From: Streptomyces sp. yr375
GTDB lineage: Bacteria > Actinomycetota > Actinomycetes > Streptomycetales > Streptomycetaceae
Length of the DNA: 64,000 nucleotides
Direction: 5' to 3'
NCBI RefSeq assembly: GCF_900110755.1
Contig: NZ_FOFF01000017.1
Location: forward strand, 85,319 to 149,318
The notes under the pieces were generated by a model. That model had not been told where the DNA came from, did not search any database, and saw only the letters and a list, made by a program, of their open reading frames with translations. This document shows, in pieces, positions 58,700 to 64,000 of this stretch (position 1 is its first letter; the number at the start of each line of letters is the position of its first letter). A program made the translations under genes and the position numbers.

Positions 58700-60339
58700 C
58701 CCGGGACGCGATGCCGCATCCCTCCCGGTTCGACGCCACCGGTCTGCGGCGGCCGACGAGCGAGCGGTTCGACGTGCGCAGGCTCAACCCGCCCAACCGG
58801 CTGTGGGGCGCGAACGGGGTCGCGTTCGGCCCCGACGGACGGCTGTACGTGGCGCAGTTCCTGGCCGGGCAGATCAGCGCCGTCGACCCGGCGTCGGGTG
58901 ACGTCGAGGTGGTGGTGCCGCTGGACAGCCCGGTACAGGCGCCGGACGACCTCGCGTTCGGCGCGGACGGCTCGATGTACATCACCGACCTGACGCCGGG
59001 CCGGGTGTGGCGTCGTGGCCCGGACGGCGACTACGGCCTGGTCCGCGACGCGCTGCGGGCCCCCAACGGCATCGCGTGCGTCGGGGACCGGCTCTTCGTC
59101 AACGAGATGACGGTGAACGGCCGGCTGCTGGAGCTGTTCCCCGGCGGCGGCGACCCGGTCGTCCTCACCGACGGTCTGGCGCTGGGCAACGCGATGCAGC
59201 TCGGGCCGGACGGTCATCTGTACTACCCGCACATGATGGACAACCAGGTCTGGCGGATCCCCCCGGACGGCGGCGCACCCGAGCTGTTCGCGCGGGACGT
59301 GCACGATCCGGTGGCGGTGCGTTTCGACCGGGGCGGGACCCTGGTCGTCCTCTCCCGGGGCATCGCCGGCCTCGTGACCCGCATCGACCTCGCCACCGGC
59401 GCCCGGTCGGTGGTCGCCTCGGGCGTCGCGGGGCTGGACAACGCGGCGTTCGACGCGGAGAACCGGATGTTCGTCTCCAGCTTCGCCAGCGGCGGCGTCA
59501 CCGAGATGCACTCCGACGGCCGGATCCGCGAGATCGTGCCGCGCGGCCTCGACGGCCCGTACGGGATCAGCGTCGACCTCGGCGGCACGGTGCACGCGGC
59601 CGACCACTACCGGCTGGCCCGCCTCACCGGCTCCGCCACGGACGAGCCCGGCGGCGCGACGCACCGGCTGATGCCGTTCGTGCACGGCGTCACGGCGGAC
59701 GCCGGGCTCCTGCATGTGACCTCGCAGCTCGGCGAGGTGCGCACCGAGGACCCGACCCGCGACACGAACCGCTTACGGGCCACCGGTCTGAGCGAGCCCG
59801 GCGGAGTGGCCGTCGCCCCGGACGGCTCGCTCGTCGTCGCCGAGTCCGGCGCGGGCCGGGTCGTACGGATCGACGAGGCGGACGCCCTCACGGTGCTCGC
59901 CGAAGGACTCGCCCACCCCGTGGACGTGGCCTTCGACGAGCGTGCGGCCTGTTACGTCAGCGACGACCTGCTCGGAGCGGTGCTCCGCATCGAGGACGGC
60001 GCGGCGGTGACCGTCGCGGACGGACTCGGCGCACCGCAGGGCCTCGCCGTGCGCGGCGACGAGCTGTTCACCGTCGAGGTCGCGCACCGGCGGCTGCGGG
60101 CGATCTCGCTGACCACCGGGGAGAGCCGGATCGAGGCCGAGGACCTGGCCGTCGGCCTGCCCCCGGGAACAGCCCGCGCCGACCCCGCGCCGGTCGCCGC
60201 TCCCGCCGGTCCGCCGCGCCAGTTCGCCGGGCTGGCCGTGGGCGCGGACAACTCGCTCCTCGTCTCGGCGAACGGAGAGGGGAGCGTGCTGCGCCTCACC
60301 GACCGTCGCCACGACAGCGAGGAGGTCACAGTACGATGA
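58696..60339 (+). CDS. SMP-30/gluconolactonase-like double beta-propeller protein
   Basis: The 547-residue protein has many propeller blades of the form GVAFGPDGRLYVAQFLAG, DDLAFGADGSMYITDL, PNGIACVGDRLFVNEM, GVAVAPDGSLVVAESG and LAVGADNSLLVSANG, about twice the length of a single six-blade SMP-30 domain, so probably two propellers. No signal peptide. The family contains calcium-dependent lactonases; placed directly after a Baeyer-Villiger enzyme (ATGA overlap), a lactone-opening role is attractive. It is not proven, since blade proteins are also pure binding proteins. Confidence 0.82.
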
Positions 60340-60342
60340 AGC

Positions 60343-61014
60343 ATGATTCCGTACCCGAAGGACTCGGCCCCGGTGGGAAGCGACTTGGCCGTGCGGCCCG
60401 GTGCACGGGCCGTGCGGCGCGCGGCCGGTGCCGGACGCAAGCGTCTCGACGACGACCGGCGGGACGAGTTGCTCGGAAAGCTCCAGGGGATGGTCCTCGC
60501 GGAGGGGTTCGCCGGGCTGACCGTCGACATGCTCGCCACGCGGCTTCAGTGCTCGAAGTCCACGCTGTACGCGCTCTCCTCCAACCGTCACCACCTCGTG
60601 GCGACCGCCCTCAAGCGGTTCTTCCACGACGCGGCGGAGCAGGTGGAGCAGGAGGTCGCCGCGGTCGCGGACCCGGCGCAGCAGATCGCCGTGTATCTGG
60701 CGGCGGTGGGCCGCCAGATGCGCCGGATGTCGGCCGCCTGCTACGACGACATGCTCGACAACGACACGACGAGGGAGATCTACACGGTCAACTCGCTCGC
60801 CGCGACGAGCCGGGTCCGCCGGATGATCCACGCGGGCGTGGAGTCGGGCGACTTCCGCGCGGTGCACGCCGAGTTCGTCAGCCAGGCCGTGGGGCTGCTG
60901 ATCGACGGCATCCACAGCCGTGAGCTGCTCGCGTCGACGGGGCTGTCCTCCGGGGACGCCTTCATCGAGCTGAGCGACCTCGTCCTCGGGGCGGTCTCCA
61001 AGACGCCTCGCTGA
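60343..61014 (+). CDS. TetR-family regulator of the ketone catabolic cluster
   Basis: The 223-residue protein has a basic N-terminal arm of about 30 residues, a TetR helix-turn-helix (FAGLTVDMLATRLQCSKSTLYALSSNRHHLV) and an all-helical effector domain. The ALSSN variant replaces the common YYHFxxK segment. The true start may be later than 60343, since no strong ribosome site precedes that ATG; a GTG at about 60373 is possible. It is read with the preceding genes and likely controls the palindrome at 61091 ahead of the acyl-CoA synthetase. Confidence 0.87.
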   Translation: MIPYPKDSAPVGSDLAVRPGARAVRRAAGAGRKRLDDDRRDELLGKLQGMVLAEGFAGLTVDMLATRLQCSKSTLYALSSNRHHLVATALKRFFHDAAEQVEQEVAAVADPAQQIAVYLAAVGRQMRRMSAACYDDMLDNDTTREIYTVNSLAATSRVRRMIHAGVESGDFRAVHAEFVSQAVGLLIDGIHSRELLASTGLSSGDAFIELSDLVLGAVSKTPR

Positions 61015-61090
61015 CCGGCGGGAACCCCACCGACAGCGCGTCGACCACGCCGTGCGCGCCTGCGCCACGGCGGCTGTCGCGCACACCCTT

Positions 61091-61105
61091 GATGAATACT
61101 TCATC
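61091..61105. promoter_or_regulatory. Palindrome ahead of the acyl-CoA synthetase gene
   Basis: GATGAA-TAC-TTCATC is a perfect 6+6 dyad, 77 nt after the TetR stop, in a short AT-richer patch that also holds CGTAC repeats. A 13-bp direct repeat, TTCGTCGTTCCGT, follows (61149-61161 and 61169-61181) just before the start codon. The dyad is a candidate TetR operator. Confidence 0.5.
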
Positions 61106-61193
61106 GAGTACTAACGTACGCGAAATCGTACCCATACCGAAGGTCGTCTTCGTCGTTCCGTGTCGCCTTCGTCGTTCCGTAATGAGGCAAACG

Positions 61194-62858
61194 ATGGCCC
61201 GCTCCGATCCTCGCTCTGCCGCCGACCCGCTCCACCGGGTCCAAGAGCTGGTCACCCTCTACAGCGACCCGCACGCGAGCGTCGCCCACCTGCTGTGCGA
61301 CGGTCACCCGTCCGACGCCGTCGCCTACACCGTCATCGAGCCGGACCGGTCGGCGACCGTGCTGACCTACGGCCGGCTGCGGACGGAGTCCGAGCGGTTC
61401 GCGGCCGCCCTGGCCGACCTCGGCGTCGGACCCGGTGACCGCGTGGCGACGCTGATGGGCAAGAGCGCCGACTACCTCGTCGCGCTGCTCGCCACCTGGC
61501 GGCTCGGCGCGGTGACGGTGCCGCTGTTCACCGCCTTCGCGCCCCCGGCGATCGCCCTGCGCCTGCTGGCCAGCGACGCCAAGGTCGTGATCTGCGACGA
61601 GTCGCAGCGGGCGAAGCTCGAACCGGGCGAGGACATTCCGGCCGACGCGCCATGGCGGATCGTCGTCAGCGGCGGCGCCGGCCGACCCGGTGATCTCCGC
61701 TTCGCCGAACTGCTGGCCGCGCACGAGCCCGGGCACCCCGCCGCCGCGCTGGGCGGGGACGCGCCGCTGGTGCACATCTTCACGTCCGGCACCACGGGCC
61801 GCCCCAAGGGCGTCGTCGTCCCCGCCGCGGCGATCGCCGGCTTCCGCCTCTACGCCGAGTTCGGCTGCGGCGTGCGCGAGGACGACGTGTTCTGGAACGC
61901 CGCCGACCCCGGCTGGGCCTACGGGCTCTACTTCGGCGTGATCGCCTCGCTGAGCCTGGGCGTGCCCAGCGTGCTGCTGCACTCCGGGTTCTCCGCCGAG
62001 CTGACCTGGCAGGTGATGGCCGACCTCCAGGTCACCAACTTCGCCGCCGCGCCCACCGTCTACCGGTCGCTGCGCGCCTCCGGCGTCCCGGTGCCCGGCG
62101 GCCTCGCGCTGCGCTGCGCCTCCAGCGCGGGCGAACCGCTGACCCCCGAGGTCAACGCCTGGGCCGAGCAGGCGTTCGGCCTCCAGGTGCACGACCACTA
62201 CGGGCAGACCGAGGCGGGCATGCTGGTCAACAACCACCAGTTCCCGGCCCTGCGCCGGCCGGTGCTGCCCGGGTCCATGGGGCATCCGATGCCCGGGTGG
62301 AGCCTGCACGTCCTGCACGAGGACCGCGACGAGATCGCCCCCGCAGGCACCGTCGGCCGGATCGCCGCCGACCTCACCGCGAGCCCGCTGGCCTGGTTCC
62401 ACGGGTACGAGGGCGACCCGGTGAAGAGCGCGGAGAAGTTCAGCCCGGACGGCCGCTGGTACTACACCGGCGATGTCGGTCAGGTGGACGAGGAGGGCTA
62501 CTTCCACTTCTCGTCGCGGGACGACGACGTGATCATCATGGCCGGTTACCGCATCGGTCCGTTCGAGGTCGAGTCCGTCCTGGTCACCCACCCCGCCGTG
62601 GTCGAGTGCGCGGTCGTCGCCGCACCCGACGAGGTCCGCGGCGAGGTCCTGGAGGCCTTCGTCGTCCTCCAGGACCCGGCCGAGGCCTCCGACCAACTGG
62701 CGGTGGAACTGCAGCAGTTGGTGAAGAAGCGGTTCGCCGCCCACGCCTATCCCCGCACGGTGCACTTCACCGACGCACTGCCGAAGACGCCCAGCGGGAA
62801 GATCCAGCGCTTCGTCCTGCGCCGCCGGCGCCAGAGCGACCCGGGGGCCCCCGCGTGA
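61194..62858 (+). CDS. Acyl-CoA synthetase (AMP-forming, acetyl/medium-chain type)
   Basis: The 554-residue ANL-family ligase has the P-loop FTSGTTGRPKG from residue 196, the adenine motif HDHYGQTEAGM, the TGD region YYTGDVGQVDE and catalytic Lys536 in PSGKIQRF. The FWNAADPGWAYGLYF block is typical of acetyl-/acyl-CoA synthetases related to medium-chain ligases. It would activate the carboxylic acid left after lactone opening. ATG 61194 is preferred over 61182 because GAGG lies 6 nt ahead. Its stop overlaps the crotonase GTG. Confidence 0.92.
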   Translation: MARSDPRSAADPLHRVQELVTLYSDPHASVAHLLCDGHPSDAVAYTVIEPDRSATVLTYGRLRTESERFAAALADLGVGPGDRVATLMGKSADYLVALLATWRLGAVTVPLFTAFAPPAIALRLLASDAKVVICDESQRAKLEPGEDIPADAPWRIVVSGGAGRPGDLRFAELLAAHEPGHPAAALGGDAPLVHIFTSGTTGRPKGVVVPAAAIAGFRLYAEFGCGVREDDVFWNAADPGWAYGLYFGVIASLSLGVPSVLLHSGFSAELTWQVMADLQVTNFAAAPTVYRSLRASGVPVPGGLALRCASSAGEPLTPEVNAWAEQAFGLQVHDHYGQTEAGMLVNNHQFPALRRPVLPGSMGHPMPGWSLHVLHEDRDEIAPAGTVGRIAADLTASPLAWFHGYEGDPVKSAEKFSPDGRWYYTGDVGQVDEEGYFHFSSRDDDVIIMAGYRIGPFEVESVLVTHPAVVECAVVAAPDEVRGEVLEAFVVLQDPAEASDQLAVELQQLVKKRFAAHAYPRTVHFTDALPKTPSGKIQRFVLRRRRQSDPGAPA

Positions 62859-63610
62859 CCGCCGTCCTCACCGAGCAGACCGGCGCCGTCCGCCGGCTCC
62901 GGCTCAACCGGCCCGAGAGCCGCAACTCCATCAACCCCGAGCTGATCCAGGCTTTGGACGCCGCCGTCGCCGCCGCGCTGGCCGACCCGGACACCGAGGC
63001 CGTGGTGATCTCCGGGAACGGGCCGAGCTTCTGCGCCGGAGCCGATCTGCGCCACCTGCTGGAGCTGGCCCGCACGGGCGGCGACCCGCTGGCGTTCCTC
63101 GCCCGGATCTCGGAGTGCTTCACCCGGCTGGAGACCGCGCCGAAGCCCGTCATCGCCGCCGTGCACGGCCATGTCGTCGCCGGCGGGCTGGAGTTGGCGC
63201 TCGCCTGTGACGCGGTGGTGGCCCGGGCCGGTACGGTCATCGGCGACGGCCACATCCGCAACGGGCTGCTGCCCGGGGCCGGTTCGAGCGTGCGACTGCC
63301 CCGCAAGGTGGGCGATCCGCTGGCCCGGCGCCTGATGCTCACCGGTGAACTGCTGCCCGCCGAGCAGTTCGTGCCCAGCGGCTTCGTCCAAGTCGTCGCC
63401 GACGCCGAGGAGTTCGAGGCGACGGTCGCCGCCGTGGCGCTGTCCTTCACCGGACTGCCGCCCGGCCAGGCACGGTTGAAGCACCTGCTGGCCGATCCGA
63501 CCGTCCCGGAGGCCCTGTCGCGGGAGCTCAAGGTGTTCGCCGAGCACTGGCACGAGCAGGACATCGCCGCCCGACTCATCCGTTTCTTCGACCAGCGGAC
63601 GGTGAGGTAA
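62855..63610 (+). CDS. Enoyl-CoA hydratase/isomerase (crotonase) family protein
   Basis: The 251-residue crotonase starts at GTG 62855 (GTGA overlap with the ligase). The oxyanion-hole segments SGNGPSFCAGADLRHL and HGHVVAGGLELALACDAVV are intact, including the first catalytic Glu in AGGLEL. The second, normally in a PE motif before the LG.xPGxG loop, is not obvious: the sequence reads GDGHIRNGLLPGAGSS. So it may be an isomerase, hydrolase or ring-opening crotonase rather than a plain hydratase. It acts on the CoA thioester made by the preceding enzyme (inference). Confidence 0.9.
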   Translation: MTAVLTEQTGAVRRLRLNRPESRNSINPELIQALDAAVAAALADPDTEAVVISGNGPSFCAGADLRHLLELARTGGDPLAFLARISECFTRLETAPKPVIAAVHGHVVAGGLELALACDAVVARAGTVIGDGHIRNGLLPGAGSSVRLPRKVGDPLARRLMLTGELLPAEQFVPSGFVQVVADAEEFEATVAAVALSFTGLPPGQARLKHLLADPTVPEALSRELKVFAEHWHEQDIAARLIRFFDQRTVR

Positions 63611-63614
63611 CCCC

Positions 63615-64000
63615 GTGCAGCGTCATGCAGACCGATACGCCGACCGAGTCGTGTCGATCACCGGAGCCGGACAGGGGCTGGGCCGCGCCATGGCCCTGCG
63701 GTTCGCCGCGGAGGGCGCGCACCTGGCGTTGTGCGACGTCAACGAGGCCGCGGTGCGGGAGACGGCCGCGGCGTGCGGCGACGTCGACGTCCGCACGTCG
63801 GTGGTGAACGTGGCCGACGCCGAGCAGGTCGACGCGTGGGTGGCCGGCACCGTGGACGTCTTCGGCCGGGCGGACGTCCTGGTGAACAACGCCGGGGTGA
63901 TCCGCGACAACCGGCTGGAGCGGATGACCGACGACGAGTGGGACGCCGTCGTCGACGTCAGCCTGCGCGGCATGTTCCACTGCTGCCGGGCGGTGTTCCC
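63615..64000 (+). CDS. Short-chain dehydrogenase/reductase, N-terminal part (runs off the right edge)
   Basis: GTG 63615 follows GAGGT by 6 nt and is 4 nt after the crotonase stop. The visible 128 residues show the Rossmann signature TGAGQGLG at about 17-24, the acidic residue in LCDVNE that favours NAD over NADP, and NNAGV; the Ser-Tyr-Lys triad lies beyond the window. The DNRLERMTDDEWDAVVDVSLRGMF segment is typical of FabG-like and 3-hydroxyacyl-CoA dehydrogenases. It would follow the crotonase in a beta-oxidation-like sequence. Confidence 0.9.
   Translation, partial: MQRHADRYADRVVSITGAGQGLGRAMALRFAAEGAHLALCDVNEAAVRETAAACGDVDVRTSVVNVADAEQVDAWVAGTVDVFGRADVLVNNAGVIRDNRLERMTDDEWDAVVDVSLRGMFHCCRAVF

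Overview
The window is high-GC DNA from an actinomycete, almost certainly Streptomyces. The evidence is a heavy G/C bias at third codon positions, frequent GTG starts, many ATGA/GTGA stop-start overlaps, long GC-rich hairpins without U-tracts as terminators, and a dense set of secreted glycosidases, sugar ABC transporters and GntR/LacI/MarR/TetR regulators. I see no rRNA, tRNA, insertion sequence, phage or CRISPR. All calls come from reading the sequence; no database search was run.

Left part (1-17 kb). An L-asparagine utilisation unit on the minus strand (FadR-type regulator, permease, asparaginase, then the 5' end of aspA) is followed by uppP. Next is a fluoride-channel pair (two crcB genes flanking a DUF190 gene that carries a frameshift). 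A strictosidine-synthase-like beta-propeller gene leads into a galactan locus: secreted GH53 endo-galactanase and GH42 beta-galactosidase diverge from a sugar ABC transporter and LacI regulator, with paired operator candidates in the shared promoter. Small stress genes follow (VOC/MarR, SseB-like, MerR/MFS efflux).

Middle (17-35 kb). A long GAPDH and 6-phosphogluconate dehydrogenase are convergent. A secreted GH5 mannanase-like enzyme with FN3 and CBM2 modules has a perfect CebR-type operator. An L-fuconate dehydratase diverges from a ribose-type ABC transporter plus FadR regulator, which is probably an L-fucose or related deoxysugar locus. Then come an orphan protein that looks like a deaminase toxin with an LQRTAGN leader of the kind seen on contractile-injection-system cargo, a DctA-type carrier and a YceI protein.

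35-45 kb. A compact two-gene biosynthetic unit: a 2654-residue single-module polyketide synthase (acyl-AMP ligase, ACP, KS, AT, DH, KR, ACP, TE) whose thioesterase has a cysteine in place of the nucleophile serine, followed 16 bp later by a flavin-dependent halogenase. I do not recognise the product.

45-55 kb. A plant-polysaccharide locus: a secreted GH141-like beta-helix protein, a GntR/FadR regulator and an enolase-superfamily sugar-acid dehydratase whose two promoters carry the same dyad in the -35/-10 spacer, plus a CUT1 sugar ABC transporter. This runs into a decaying patch: a TetR gene with an in-frame amber codon, a GH1 gene with a 1-nt frameshift, and a GH2 beta-galactosidase reduced to its two ends. 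An intact GH2 beta-glucuronidase follows.

55-64 kb. A plus-strand catabolic run: Baeyer-Villiger monooxygenase, SMP-30-like propeller, TetR, acyl-CoA synthetase, crotonase and an SDR that leaves the window. The order suggests oxidation of a cyclic ketone to a lactone, opening, CoA activation and beta-oxidation. The substrate is unknown.
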